DNA of 64,000 nucleotides from Panorpa germanica (GCA_963678705.1 OY783205.1:15190001-15254000); one strand, 5' to 3'; shown: positions 50,434 through 63,619, counted from the stretch's first letter. Numbers and translations are program-made. The notes: generated from the letters alone by a model not told the origin.

Positions 50434-51714
50434 TAACATTAACTCAGAAAATAGTAATATATATAACTGTACCAATAAAGAGACAAGGGAAACTCAGGAT
50501 TTATCAAAACATGCAGACCAAGATAGAACTAAATATTTAAAAATTATGCAGGTAAATGGCACAAATAAAACAACTTATGGATTCAGAAGAGTTGGATGTC
50601 GTATTACTTCAAGAACCATACTGTTATAAAAATAAAGTGAAAGGTTTCACGATTTCTTCCAGGATAATACAAAGTGTAGAAACTGAATGTAAGGCTGCTA
50701 TAGTGATAAGGAACAGAGAGATGGATGTTCTTTCAATTACCCAACTAACAGATAAATATGCTGCCTGTGCTAAGGTATATGGTTCCTTTGGGGAATTGTA
50801 TTTAATATCTATGTATTACCCACCCTCCTCTGAAGTTGAACCTCATATTGTATACATGCATAAGGTATTACTTGAATTAGGGAATGATAAGTCGTTAATA
50901 GTAGGAGCTGATGCAAGATCCTTTCTTTGGCATAGTGGAGAGCTCAATAACAGAGGTGTAGAAATTGAAATGGCCCTAATACAAAACAATTGGGAGATTG
51001 TAAATAAACCTGGAATGCCATACACTTTTAGCACCGTTAACGGGGAATCAAACATTGACATTGCCATTACAAATATAAGAACTGCACCAAACATTATGGA
51101 AAGTTGAAGATGAATGGACCACTAGTGATCATAGGTGTATTACAATGAGGTATTATGAAACGGACAAAACTGAAAGGAACACAACTACAAAGAGAATTGG
51201 GAACTACAATATTAAAACTGCTAAATGGGAAGTTTTTCAACAGAAAATAGGAGAAGTTTTTAATAATGATTACCTAGAAGAATTCAAACATTTGGACTGT
51301 GACAGACAAGCTCAGGAATTGACCAAGGTAATAATAGATAGTTGTAATGCATCTATGAAGAGAACTAAAAAATATCCCAGAAGTGTGCCATGGTGGGATG
51401 ATGAACTTATTAATTTATGAAATAAGTATAAAAATACAAGAAGGACATTCCAGTGGGGAAGGAGGAACCAGGTTCGGGAAGAGGAGATTGAAGTGTATAG
51501 AAAGAATTTAAAAAAAGCTACCAGTGAATACAAAAAAGCAATAAAAAATAAGAAGAAAGATTCTTGGGAAAAATTGGTGACGAATTTAGGCAATGCGGAT
51601 CCGTGGGGATTAATATATAAACTCAGTGCTAACAAAATCAGAGGAGATGAAATTTTTTATTCAATAAAGGATGAAGATAATAATACCACGACTTGGCAAG
51701 AAACAGCTGAGTTA

Positions 51715-52750
51715 TCTATACTAATATTATAAAGCGACAGAGTTTGTTTGTTTGAACGCGCTAATCTCCGAAACTACTGGTTCGAATTAAATAATTCTTT
51801 TTGTGTTGGATAGTCCAGTTATCGAGGAAGGCTATAGGCTATATAACATCACGCTACGACCAATATGAGCAAAGATATAGTGGTAAATGTGTAAAAAACG
51901 GGAGAAATTATTTCATCTTTGAAGCCTTCCGTTGCGTGCGCCGTGAAAACGGTTCAAGATACACAAAAAATATGTATTAAAGAATAATAGCTCTTTTAAT
52001 GATCTAAAAAACAGTCCGCGATAGTATATGTCTATCTTTTAAGATTAACTCACAAAAACCGTTTTTATGGTATTTCAACAAAAAACTTTAAAGATTACAA
52101 TGATAAATAACTCCCAAACAAAACCAACTCGCTCTCTGCGCTGGCCGGCGCGGCGGGAGAGAAGCGGTGCTTGCGGGCAAGCCGGGAGGGGGGTGTAGCT
52201 CAACGAGATACCTCCCTACTGAACGGTTGAATGCAGCGCTAATTTGTTTATGCGATATAATTATCATCGTAATATTACTTTTTAAACACAGTTTCATTTT
52301 GTTGTTGTTTTCTATATAGTAGGTACTTTATTTGTTTTAGGATAGTATTTAGTTACACAATAATAACACTTTTTTGTTTTTATGTAGATTATCTTATCTT
52401 AATATATATAAATTACGTGTCACTGTGTTGTCCGCTATGGACTCCTAAACTACTTAATCGATTTTAATGAAATTTGTACACCGTGTGCAGTTTGACCCAA
52501 CTTGAAAGATAGGATAGCTTACATCTCAATTTATTTATCTTATTGCTAATTATTTGTCTATTAATTATCTGTATATGACATATGACATCGGGCGACGATG
52601 ATGGCGACATCTGTTGACTAGATTGAGTAAATATTCTGTTGAGTAAATCGAAATCTGTTGACTAGATTGAGTAAATATTCAATAGATGGCGCTATGTAAT
52701 GTAATATGACAAAAACGTTAGTCACAGCAACGCGTGGCCGGGACAGCTAG
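51715..52750 (+). mobile_element. Non-autonomous Helitron inserted in the R1-like ORF2
   Basis: 5' end TCTATACTAATATTATAAAG, a start common to insect Helitrons; 3' end has a hairpin around gtcacagcaacgcgtggc, then cgggacag and CTAG. It sits between A (51714) and T (52751), the Helitron target. Joining the flanks restores LINE coding without a gap (AEL, then LLNKAAPNDD). The 1036-bp interior has no protein; it includes a GC-rich block at 52130-52200. Confidence 0.88.
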
Positions 52751-54409
52751 TTGTTAAATAAAGCGGCACCAAATGACGATATTGAAGAAAATGAAGAACA
52801 GTCTCGAATAAAAAATGACAATTTAAATTATACTGGGATTGGTGAGGAGGAAGAATTTACTTCTGAAGAAGTATTGGATGCTGTTATGAATACTAAGGAT
52901 GGGAAATCACCAGGAAAGGATAAAATAACATCTGAAATGGTTAAAAGTTTTTACGAAATATGCCCACAGTATCTAGAAACGTTTTATAACAATTGTTTAA
53001 AGGAAATGAAGTTTCCAAATATCTGGAAAATTGGGGTATTAAAGGTTTTCTTGAAGAATGAGGATAAAGACCCTTCTGATGTTAACTCATATCGTCCCAT
53101 CACGTTGTTGCCTGTATTGCGGAAAATTCTAGAAAAGCTGCTTGCTAAGAGATTACTCGCTAATTATTACTTGCAAGGATTGGATGCTAAGATGCAATTT
53201 GGCTTTAAGAAAGGAACAAGAGGATGCATTAGTGATGGCTCTGAATAAAGTGAAACAAGCAGATGAAAAGTATGTAATGGGAATCTTTATTGATATTAAG
53301 AGTGCTTTTGATAATGTATGGTGGCATAGCGTTTTACGGAGAATAAGACAAGCTAGATGTTTTAGACAACTATATTGCATTATGGAAAATTATTTCTATA
53401 TAGAAACAGACTCAAAAGGGGTGCCCCCAAGGATCAGTTCTAGGACCCATTTTATGGAATTTTGTTTTTGATGAGGACACATTAAATACGCATAATGGGA
53501 ATGTTAACATATGCTTCGCTGATGATAAATTAATTCTCGTCAAAGGAAATAGCAGGAAACAATTGGAAGAAAAAGCTGACCATATAATGCAGCAGATGAG
53601 TAACTGGATGGATACACACAAAATGAAGATATCTACCGACAAAACCAAACTAATGATGCTTAAAGGAAAATTTAAAAGAGCTCCGACAGTTAAATATAAA
53701 GCGAATACCATATCATGCACAAAATCTATTAGGTATTTGGAAATGATCCTAGATGAAAATCTAAATTTTGTTGAACACGTTAAATATATCAGGGAAAAAT
53801 TACGCAAATCCATGGGAAAACTAAACAGGGTAACAAGAAAGGATTGGGGACTGCGACCAAGGGTACTTAGAGTTCTTTATGAAGGAATGGTTGTACCAAT
53901 CATAACATACGGTGCTGCTGCTTGGTTTAAGGATGCAAATGAAACCATTATAAGGAGGCATTTAAATGCAGCCCTACGATTTGTATTATTAATGATTTCA
54001 AGGTTCTGCAGAACAGTCTCTACAGATGCGCTACAAGTACTAACTAGTAGGTTGCCGATAGACTTGCAAGTAATTAAAACAGGAATGAACTATTATATCA
54101 AGAAAAACTTGCAAATGTCATTTGACAGAATTACTATTGTTTTTTTTTTTATTTATACACTTATTTGCCTTGACTTTCTTTCGTCATAGCCACCATCAAA
54201 TATTTTTTAAATACATCTTTTATAATTTATAATTTAATTTTACAAATTTATTAATATTTCAATAGTTCACTAATGAATTTCCGTCAGTTTCATTGTATAA
54301 TATCAATTTTTAGAAAAACTTATTTACAAATAAACGCTATTTAGTAATTATAATTTTATATGTTACTCTAATATGTATGCTCCTGTATTATATTATTTTT
54401 ATAATTTCG

Positions 54410-55504
54410 CTATTTTTTTCTTCCTCTTTCTATATTTTCAAATATGAAACTTTGTTCTTTCTCATTCTGTTTAGTTTCTATTTTATTATCATTTATATTA
54501 TTTTGTTTTTTAATATTTTTTGTTTTGCAGTTTCTATCTAAATATGTTCTTTTCCTAACTGGCTTATATGTTGGTATACTATTTTCACAACTTGTTAAAT
54601 TTTGAGGAAAGTCCTTTTCATAATTAGATAATATATCATATCTATTTTTAGTAGTTACAGCATACGAATTTTTGTCTTTCCATATTTGAGGTATTTCAAT
54701 AGCGGCTTCTTGATAACTAAGATTTCTGTTTCCCATTAAAATTTTTATTTCTTGTTGCCTTTTTCTTTCTTTGCAATTTTTATCAGTCGCATCATGTTCT
54801 TCATCACAATTTACACATTTTATAATTTCATTTTTACATAAATTTAGCGTATGTTCATTTGAACCACATTTGCTACATCTACTCTTTCCTTTACATTGAT
54901 TGGCCGTATGGTTATATCTTAAACATTTATAACATTGTTTCGTAGTTTTAATAAATGGTTTACAGGGTAATGTAGCATTCCAAATATAAATATATTGAGG
55001 TAAATTTTGACCTTCAAAGAAAATGATAATATTTCTAGAGTCCTCATATTTAATTTCATCTTCAAATTTCACTCACCTTTTTAATCTCCTTATGGAGTGG
55101 ATTTTATACCGGTAACTATATATGTTTTCTTTTAATTCTTCCTCCAAAAATTCAATATCTACATTTTTGACAATTCCGATTCTTGTAGTCCAAAACATTG
55201 GTATAAACATATCAACTCCTGATGTTTTCTTGTTATTCAATTTCACTAGCATATTAGCTGATGTAGGATTTTTACATTCCGCCATTATTCTATTTTTCCC
55301 TATTTTCTTTATTTCTGTAATATCTTTTCCAAATTCTGAATGATATAACATTTTGGCTGTTTTTAGTGTACTGATCCCGTATTTTTCATTTAGTATATCT
55401 TCTTTTTGAATCATAATTTTAAAAGATGATAAAATTAAATTATCTTCATTGTATAAATTTATATTGGGGTCAACTCCCACTTTCCCCTCAGAATTCAAAT
55501 TCAT
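54410..55504 (-). pseudogene. LINE gag ORF1 with one nonsense codon
   Basis: Starts MNLNSEGKVGVDPNINLYNE. It meets TGA at 55073-55075 (RRLKR, stop, VKFEDEIKYED) and continues in the same frame to 54410, so about 364 codons are split by one stop, probably from CGA. Knuckles: CYKCLRYNHTANQC, CSKCGSNEHTLNLC and CVNCDEEHDATDKNC. The architecture matches ORF1 of the full-length LINE at 39-44.7 kb (KKIGKNRIMAECKN compared with KKVGRNRVIVQCAN), but it is clearly diverged. Confidence 0.85.
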
Positions 55505-55587
55505 TTTATAAATTCAGAAAAATTTGAATATTAAAATAATAATAATTTAGATAATGCAATTTTACTTTAAATGTAAATTTACTTTAA

Positions 55588-55591
<4 letters not shown>

Positions 55592-55663
<72 letters not shown>
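55592..55663. repeat. (TA)n microsatellite
   Basis: About 36 TA units within the 5' region of the ORF1-only LINE. Confidence 0.93.
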
Positions 55664-55669
<6 letters not shown>

Positions 55670-56084
55670 TATTAGTTCATCACGTATCAAATGACTACTC
55701 GATTTAGGAATTACTATTGAAACACTAGATGGGGATGAGGTAGACCATGAAAGAAGAATTGTAAATGTTAAAAAAGCAGTGAATGAGAAACTGATGACTA
55801 CATGGCAGAACAGATGGGATATAACGGAAAAAGGAAGATTAACTTATCACCACATTAAGAATGTCAAGTTTGTAAAGCAAAATAAGTGGTTTCAACCTGG
55901 ACTGTATTTATCCTTTTTGGTAAGCGGCCATGGATCTATTAAAGCAAAGTTAGTCCAGCTTGGAGTTGAGAGTAATGATAGGTGCAGATGTGGTGAGCGG
56001 GAAACACTGATACATATATTAGAAGAATGCTCAGACTACTATGAAGCGAGAGTGAAATCTGGAACGCGTTCGTTTTCTATTTAG

Positions 56085-57758
56085 TCGTTCAGAGGAAAGG
56101 TCTTTTTTATGAGCTACAGACATCGCAACGACGGTTCACTGCTGAATTAAAAGCGACTCCGGTTTATGATTTATGACCGGAGTTATAAATTATAATTTAT
56201 GCCCTTCTGTGATTGGTCAGGGATATTACAATAAAATTAAGCGGGAAGTTTAAACAGAGTATTTATTTTGAAAAATAAAATCGATTTTTATTAGAAAACA
56301 AATTTATAATGAAAAAAAACAATAACTTTATGTAAGACTTTTATTAATATTTTATTAAATTTCATTTATTTACAGCATTATTTTTGATCAATTGTTAATA
56401 TAACATTAGTCTACATTGTTAAACATTAAATAATCATACACTAACTATTCTATATACTTGAATATACACTGGGCTTGAACTTTAGCTTTAGTTTTATCTA
56501 GGAGACAGTTTCTGAAAATGAAATTACACGTACTTTACATATTTATATAGTAATAACTCTTATAAATAATATCTTGTAAGGATACCATTTTATTTACCAG
56601 TACATCAAACCTTGATTTGTAATTAAGTTCTTCTTATTTCTCCTTAGAACAATTTTTGGGTATCGTCTAATTTTGTGTCTGAAATATAAGAGAAAAATTA
56701 AAACAAATTTCTGAATGAAAAATGTTGAAATATATGTAGATGAAGAAACATATATAAGATGCTTCATAAAATGGCGACTGAATATATATGTATAACTTAC
56801 CAAACATTTAATTTAAGAAACTTATAATTTCTTTGAACACTATTTTATATTATTGTTTTTTTAATGCAGTATTAAAACTGATTAAGAACATATATTATTT
56901 CACAAAACTATCAAAATATTACACAAAGAAACTTAGTAACTGACAGGACGCTAGGACGAGCATTTGTTATCGCTAGTTGGCGCTAGTTGTTCTACTCCAT
57001 CAGGGGTATAAAAGTTAATGGAATTCTACTTTTTAGAGTTTGCAAAATATAAATATTTAAATTAAGAAATAAATTGATGTAATCTTTAGTACGGATCGTG
57101 ATTTCTTTAATGAATATTTTTCATCTTTAACAATTCTGGTTATATTAGTATTTTACATTGTTCTGGTGATTCAAGAATCTACGATCGGCAGGTCTGCGTT
57201 AGGTTTAAAACCTCTGTCTTAACAACGCTGGATAGATCTTCGTTTAAATACATTATATTCGGGGATTGAGGGAGACAGCGTCTGTCTATTACCATTAAAG
57301 AAATATTTGTTGAAAAAAGATGGCATATACTTTAAAAATACTGTACTGAACGAAATACTATACAAGTATACAAGTGTAACGGTGAAAAATATATTTTACT
57401 TGTCTAACCGCATCTCGTTTCTCTCTCACTTAGGAATAAATGAGATGAAAGTGAACTTAAAAAAAATATATTCATGTGTGAAAGAAATAGAAATACTTAA
57501 TGAATGATGTTGGAAAAAGAAAGAATATTATTATGAAAAAATTCTAACAACTAACACAAAATCTGTGACAGGTAGAGAATGAATTTTAACTAAAAGCGAC
57601 TTTTGTGTACTACTTTTGAACAATTAACGAACTTGCTAATACTACATATATCAGATTTTATTTCACAAAATCTTGACAGGTAGAGAATAAATTTGAACTA
57701 AAATTGGTTTCTGTGTTGTTGCTTCGAACTTGTAAAGCGTTAGAATAGAATTGTACGA
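56085..57758. other. Unassigned AT-rich stretch
   Basis: Contains a short inverted motif (gactccggtttatgatttat and accggag) near 56155-56190 and a diverged direct repeat around tgacaggtagagaat at about 57567 and 57673. No gene recognised. Confidence 0.5.
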
Positions 57759-58140
57759 GTGACTCGAACTTCACCAAATAGGGCACTTCACCAAATTGTT
57801 TACTGGGTGACGACATACAGAGACCTGAAGATCAACACAGTCGGAGAAGAAATCAAAACTATAGCAGCAAAGCACGAATTGAGACTTCGTAACCACGAAA
57901 ACATCGCCATGACACAAATGTTGCTTGTTAGTAATAATGTTCGAAGTCTTCGGAGGACTAAACCCTTTGACCTTTGAATTGTTCATTGGAGCAATCTCTA
58001 CCAAACCATGTAATTACAGAAATGTAAGCCACTAGATAAGTATATCTATACTTAGTTGTAGCATTATAGTTAACTTTAAGAAACTTTGTTTCATAATCCG
58101 CGTTAATATTCTGTAAAAATAAATAATTGTTGCAATAAAA
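57759..58140 (+). pseudogene. Jockey-like LINE 3' fragment
   Basis: Encodes the end of a jockey-type ORF2: RALHQIVYW, TTYRDLKINTVGEEIKTIA, KHELRLRNHENIA and RSLRRTKPFDL with a stop at 57975-57977. A 3' UTR and an AT-rich tail (gcaataaaatctg) follow. The piece cacttcaccaaattgttta also occurs at 32769. Confidence 0.72.
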
Positions 58141-58242
58141 TCTGTTCTAATTTAGGCTTAGCACACTGGAGACATGACATGGCTATCTTTAGACAGTTTT
58201 CTGATTATAACAGGGTACCCTCACTTAATGTACAATTCATCA

Positions 58243-58360
58243 ATGTCGCTTTAGGCGCCATTTTTGGAATAGTGAACTAAGATGCTCGGCGACTCAATGT
58301 CGCTTTAGGCGCCATAAGTCGCCATTTTTGGAATAGTGAACTAAGATGCTCGGCGACTCA
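58243..58360 (+). repeat. Tandem duplication of about 55-65 bp
   Basis: Two copies containing caatgtcgctttaggcgcca, tttttggaatagtgaactaa and gatgctcggcgactcaa; the second has an extra taagtcgcca. Confidence 0.85.
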
Positions 58361-59056
58361 ACGTTTGAAGGGAATGAAGGGTGAAGGGAGTGCTCTGAGC
58401 TAACGTTCAGTGCAGTTCAGTGATACCACATATTAAAACATAATATTTTTGTATAGTACTAAACAAATGCAAATAATTGTATACACACTGATACAAAGCA
58501 TAACACAAAATAAAACTACAATATTAATATATATTTATGTATATATATATATAAATACTAGCTGACCCGGCCACGCGTTGCTGTGGCTAACGTTTTTGGC
58601 ATATTACATTGTTGTAAACTATTTAAGAGGAACGGTAGGAGAACATCAGACATGGGCACTACCATGCTTCTTTACATAGATGTCATTTGTAAAAAAAACA
58701 TGGCGACCTTCATGACTGATTTTATACTACCGTTACCCCTTATTACAATGAAATTATTATTTACGAACGAAGACGAAAACGTTAAAGCTGGTATAAAAAT
58801 TTACTGGTTTGGGATTTGAAGGGGAAGGACTTTAAACACAATTCATTAAAATTTTCGTATAGTTGATTTAAAGCAAAAATCAATACAAAAGAATTAAATT
58901 CAAAATTCATTATCATTTTTATTCAAGTTTGTAACAAATGAGTACATTACGAAGTTTTTAGTAAATAACATGTAACACTCAAACTTATAAATGAGGTAGG
59001 TAGGGTGGCAACAATAATATTTATTATTCTGAATTATAAATACTTTCAATTTCAAT

Positions 59057-62000
59057 TTAATGTAGCACCAATTGGTGCACAATATTTTTGGTTAACCTGT
59101 CTTTAGCTAACACAAATAGGTTTGACGGTTTTCCTACACGTGAACATGCAACATATAGCTGCCCATGAGAAAAACATGGATTTTCCAAATGTAAAGCACA
59201 AATGGACATTGTTTGGCCTTGAGACTTATTTATAGACATGGCAAAAGCTAAACGAATTGGAAACTGTAATCTTCTAAAGGGTATGGTAGAATCTGACGGT
59301 ATCATTGGAATACGTGGCAATAGGACCACTTTCCCTTTAAACTTTCCACTTAAAATAGTTGCTTCAATAATATTTCCGGTGATCTTTTTGATGACCAAAC
59401 GCGTACCGTTGCATAATTGAGGTGGATTCAAATTACGCAGGAGAATAATAGGTGAACCAATCTTTAATCGAAGATTATGTGGTGGCATTCCAGGTATATC
59501 TAGTGAATTTAAAAATTCAATTGGAAAATTTACACTATCATTTTCATTAACAACAGTATCTATTGATTTGAAAGACATCAGATTGCCTGGTAACAACTGT
59601 TGTATCTGGAAGTTGATTTCGTCAACATCAACATTTTTGGCTGCCAAAATAGCCCGATGACTGAGCCAGTTATGATTTAAGTAATTACTCTGTATATCTG
59701 GAAAAATACTCTGAATCAATTCATTTTTTCCCTGAAAAACAGTGCAGAAATTGTCTGGCAGTTTAATGCATTGCGTATTTGGTTGCAGTTCTATTTTACC
59801 GTTTCCAATATCTAGTAATTGTTCGGAAAATATTTGTGCTGATGGATCATTTTGCAATCGTACGCGCATGTTTATGGTCAATGGAAGTGTTTCAACATTT
59901 CGCTATAAGAATGATTGTTTCAAACATGCATTAATTTCATCCGTGAAAGTGGAGCGAGGTATAACTGGTAGGGTCTGGCGGAAATCACCAGACAAAAGTA
60001 AAAGAGCACCACCGAAAAGTTTATCATTGCCGTTTAAATCTTGCATAGTTCTATGCAATGCTTCGAGTGAATATTTGTGAGCCATTGTGCACTCATCCCA
60101 AATTATAATTGAACTCTTCCGCAACACTGCAGCTATTCCACTATTTTTTTTTATGATACATATTGCATTTGGTTTATGATGAATGTCCAATGGCAGCTTG
60201 AATGTTGAATGTGCCGTTCGTCCGCCATCTAGCAAAGTAGCCGCAATGCCTGACGATGCAACTGCCAATGCAATTTTCTGTTGTGACCGTATTTTGGCAA
60301 GAATCAACGATATTAAAAATGTCTTACCGGTTCCACCTGGTGCGTCCAAGAAAAAAAAACCACCTTGTTCAGCAGCAACAGCCAGCATAATCCGATCATA
60401 AATAATTTTTTGTTCTGCTGTCAGTAATAGCTCGCTCTTCGCGATAATTGTTGCTAAATTACCTTGGTCAAATTGTTTTTCTCGTTGTAAATCGGTGTTG
60501 ACTAAATCCATGGCTGGGCGATCAGGTGATGGCATACCATAATGATTAAGTGGTAAATTTGAAATTAAAACACATAAATCCTCGATTAACAGTAACGCTT
60601 CATTATACATCTCTGGCGTATAATCTATGTTTTGGTATTGATCTGTTTGTCTAATTCGGTGCAATATGTCTTCTGTCATACAATTTTTATATTTTTCCCA
60701 CAAAGTTTGTGCTTGCGATGGATAACATGTCGTCAAAATAATTGCAAACAGCTGACGAATATTATTGGGCGTTGATGTTAACGCAGCATCAGCAAGCGTT
60801 AAGTCCCAATGGTTATCATCTTCTAGCAATTGCAGTTCACGACATGCATCTTTGTATGTATTGAATACTCGACCATTAACTGTTCGCAGAAATTCAAAAG
60901 ACGTTGGTCCGGGAACATTCACCAATAACAAACGTAAATAGAAGCACTCGCTTTGCTTTGGATGTACCGTGTAAAGTCGCCCCAATGTCTTAGCTTTGAA
61001 TATGCCTGTGATGGAAGGATGTGGTTTTCCTTGCTTTCGTGGTTCCCATTTTTTACCAGATTTGTTCCATGTGAAATAACGCGGAACATCACTATATTTC
61101 AATGTTTCTGCGAATTGGCCAAAAATATCAGATTGTTGACACAATGTATAAAATTCAGTTAGTGTCGTTTTTGGAGCCTCAAGCGCTCTTTGGAGAACAT
61201 TTCCTTCAGTAAAGTATACACGTTGACCGTTTTCAAGATGTATTGCTAGATGCTGGACAGAAGGGTCTCTTTCGTGTATGGGAAAGCTAAGAATATGCCA
61301 AATAGCTTCGTTGCTGCTAATGTACCTACCCATTTGGTATCGTACTATTTCGTCATTTTTATTTACATTCTGTACTTCAAATATAGCTAAATCATTGCCT
61401 TTATTTACATATTTACAAATGTACTTAATAGATTTTACAGAACTGCAAAGCTCAACATTGATATGAGCCTGATAAGTTTTTGAAAGTAATGGTGAGTATG
61501 GTACCACCCACTGATTATCAAGTTCAACTTGATTTGTAAAATTCGGCAGTCGTATTGTGAATGTGTGGCCACCATTCTCAGTATTTCTACGGCGATACAT
61601 TGGATAACCGTCAATATCCGTGATAGTGTCATTCGTGTGCGGCTTTGGGAAATTTTTCTTACATTTTCCATTTTCCATGCATGGTGACGTTATGTTGAAA
61701 GCACCGCACGGCCCGTGGATCATGTGTTTGGTAACAATATCAAATAATTGTTGATCAATTGATGGGTCTGGTATTTCGGCTGATATTATTTGATCAATTT
61801 CTTCTGGACGGATTTTATCTTGAAGCCAAATTAAAATGTGGGCATGAGGCAAACCTCGCTTTTGCCACTCAATCGAATACAGCCAACAACGTGTGATACC
61901 AAAAACTGAATATTTAACAATAAAATCAATTAAGGATTTCAATTTTTGTTTAAACACACGTGCAGTTATATCATGACGATGAAGTGCTTGTTGTCCTGGT

Positions 62001-63619
62001 GATAGTAAAGTTTGTATCTCTTTCCAATTTGGATTACATGTGAATGTAATAAACAAATCCGGTCGGCCGTAATGACGTACGTAAGTCATCGCATCTTGTA
62101 TGTATTCCTGCATGTTCCGTGGACTGCCGATGTAGCTTGAAGGTAAAATGAAAGCATTACCGATGTCATTGGGGTTTAAATTTCCGTCGATGTTTCCAAC
62201 AACAGCATCTCGTAAGTAAATGTATTCTTCTGATCGTAATTTGGTCGCCTGGTTATATCGAAGAAATCGCAAGCGTTCGCTTTCAACCTTAGCATACATA
62301 TCAACAATGTACTGATGGAATAGCTGACGATATCGAAGGATATAGTTGTCCTGATTTAGTCTAACCATCAATCGGTGTGCGTAGTAGTTCATAGAACTAA
62401 CTTTTTTATTTCCATTAGCGCCTAAAAAAATAAAGAATAAAATGAAAAAAGAAATCAAAATCCGTTCATACAGTTAGGAAATACATAGTTAATAGTCAAA
62501 TTTACCGGTATTTGGATCACACTGTTTGATATTAATATGATATTCATCCTGTCCTTGCCAAAATATTAATGGATATTGTAGTGCATCATATGAACGGTGA
62601 AGATCTGAAATCGTACTGACAGTGTTGTCTCGCCGTGTAATTTTTATAGCTCTGTTGTCAACTGGATCACCAACCATAATAACAGCAACCTCGTCAACAG
62701 TTGGAGCATTGAATCTACCAGCATTTTCACCTAATGGTACTTTGTCGGCTTTTATGACGATTTGATAGTTGTCATTTTGCAATCGTGGCGAAACTCTTTT
62801 AAACAATCGAATTAGTTGATTCTGATCTTCTAAAAAATTTTCCAGCAACATCACGATTGCTCTTTCCTCTGCTTGTTCAATGAAATTATACTGGCACCGA
62901 GTTGTTACGCGCTCTTCACAATTGCCCATAAAATAAATTTGGAGAAATTTCGAATCATTATCAGGCATCGGCATCAATGATCCGATTTTATGGTACACTT
63001 GGCCTTGTATTTTGAATGTAGTTTCAAAATTACGTCCATGGGATGCGAGATCGCAAATTTTAGTTGCCCCAAATGACGTCATTTGGAAGCAAGAATTAAA
63101 TTTGCGTATCTTACGCAAAAATAATTTTGAATCATCTGAATCACCAGCAAGAAGGGATAATAAAGGTTCCGGCGGAGTGGGTAGAGGTGACAGCACAACT
63201 TTTCCCGATGCGCAGCACATGCCGGGTGTTTCATTTCGAAATTTCAATGCCTGACAATATTGGCATACTTTATCCATTGCACCGATAGCAATTTTTGAAT
63301 GCGCAGAGTAGTTAATATCTGGTGCATATTCGAAAGCAAGACGAACAAATGATGCACGTGTTAATGAGCGGCTGATCCGCTGCCTCTGTCGTTCTCGTAC
63401 TCGTGCTGTAGCTATGTTTCGTTCTCGTGCCGCTCTTGTTCTTGCAATATTCTGTCGCAGACGTTCGTCACGCTGTTCTTGACATTCTTGTGCACGACGC
63501 TGTACATTTGCTGCATTTCTTATTGTGATTTGTTCTGCCGACTGATGAGCTCTTTCAACGCGTTTGCGTCGTGCCTTTGTGCTCCTCGCGTTGTTGAGGT
63601 TAGATTTCTTCGGTGGCAT
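59057..63619 (-). pseudogene. Helitron Rep/helicase (RepHel) with one intron and one nonsense codon
   Basis: Exon 1, 63619-62506, begins MPPKKSNLNNARSTKARRK and holds a basic coil and a CQYCQALKF...GMCC zinc motif. Intron 62505-62422 runs GTAAAT to TTTTTTTAG and joins G to GC in frame. Exon 2 carries the Helitron N-like domain, the HUH motif (LPHAHILIWL, about residue 205 of this ORF) and two catalytic Tyr (YICKY, 346 and 350). The Pif1-type helicase has Walker A LDAPGGTGKT (704-713), IIWDEC (785-790) and GDFRQTLPV. A TAG at 59905-59903 interrupts CLKQSFL and RNVETLPLTINMRV, where family members usually have Trp. The last motif, INKSQGQTMS...YVACSRVGKPSNL, lies in the following 275 codons. 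It would nick and unwind DNA for rolling-circle transposition. Confidence 0.92.
62422..62505 (-). other. Intron in the Helitron RepHel gene
   Basis: 84 nt. Donor ACCG|gtaaat, acceptor tttttttag|GCGCT. Removing it joins KQCDPNTG to ANGNKKVSSMNYY, matching the family layout; without it both sides end in stops. Confidence 0.7.

Larger units (their letters stand above)
54140..55707 (-). mobile_element. ORF1-only LINE on the minus strand
   Basis: Flanked by the 12-bp duplication gaattactattg (54128-54139 and 55708-55719). On the minus strand it has a 5' part with a (TA)n run, a gag ORF1, a short 3' UTR and a poly(A) tail (T-run at 54140-54151). No endonuclease or RT sequence is present, although both ends and the tail look complete. 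Host LINE coding resumes across it. Confidence 0.85.
49130..56084 (+). mobile_element. R1-like LINE interrupted by two nested insertions
   Basis: Gag ORF1 (49130-50433) and ORF2 (from 50556) are readable through the element with a few frameshifts. A Helitron (51715-52750) and a minus-strand ORF1-only LINE (54140-55707) are inserted; coding resumes exactly after each. Removing both leaves about 4.35 kb. The R1-type assignment rests on the gag knuckle pattern, the LLQEPY endonuclease motif and the absence of a recognisable RNase H. Confidence 0.82.
50556..56084 (+). pseudogene. R1-like LINE ORF2: endonuclease and RT, split by insertions
   Basis: Endonuclease 50556-51107: DVVLLQEPYC, SMYYPPSSEVE, GADARSFLWHS and ELNNRGVEIEMAL. 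A frameshift follows near 51100, then PWWDDEL and a TGA at 51418. RT resumes at 52751 after the Helitron: GKSPGKDKITSEMVKSF, SYRPITLLPVLRKILEKLL, IFIDIKSAFDNVWW and CFADDKLILVKG, with frameshifts near 53215 and 53480. The tail continues after 55720: TTWQNRWDITEKGRLTYHHI and RCRCGERETLIHILEEC (zinc motif). It is inactive. Confidence 0.85.
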
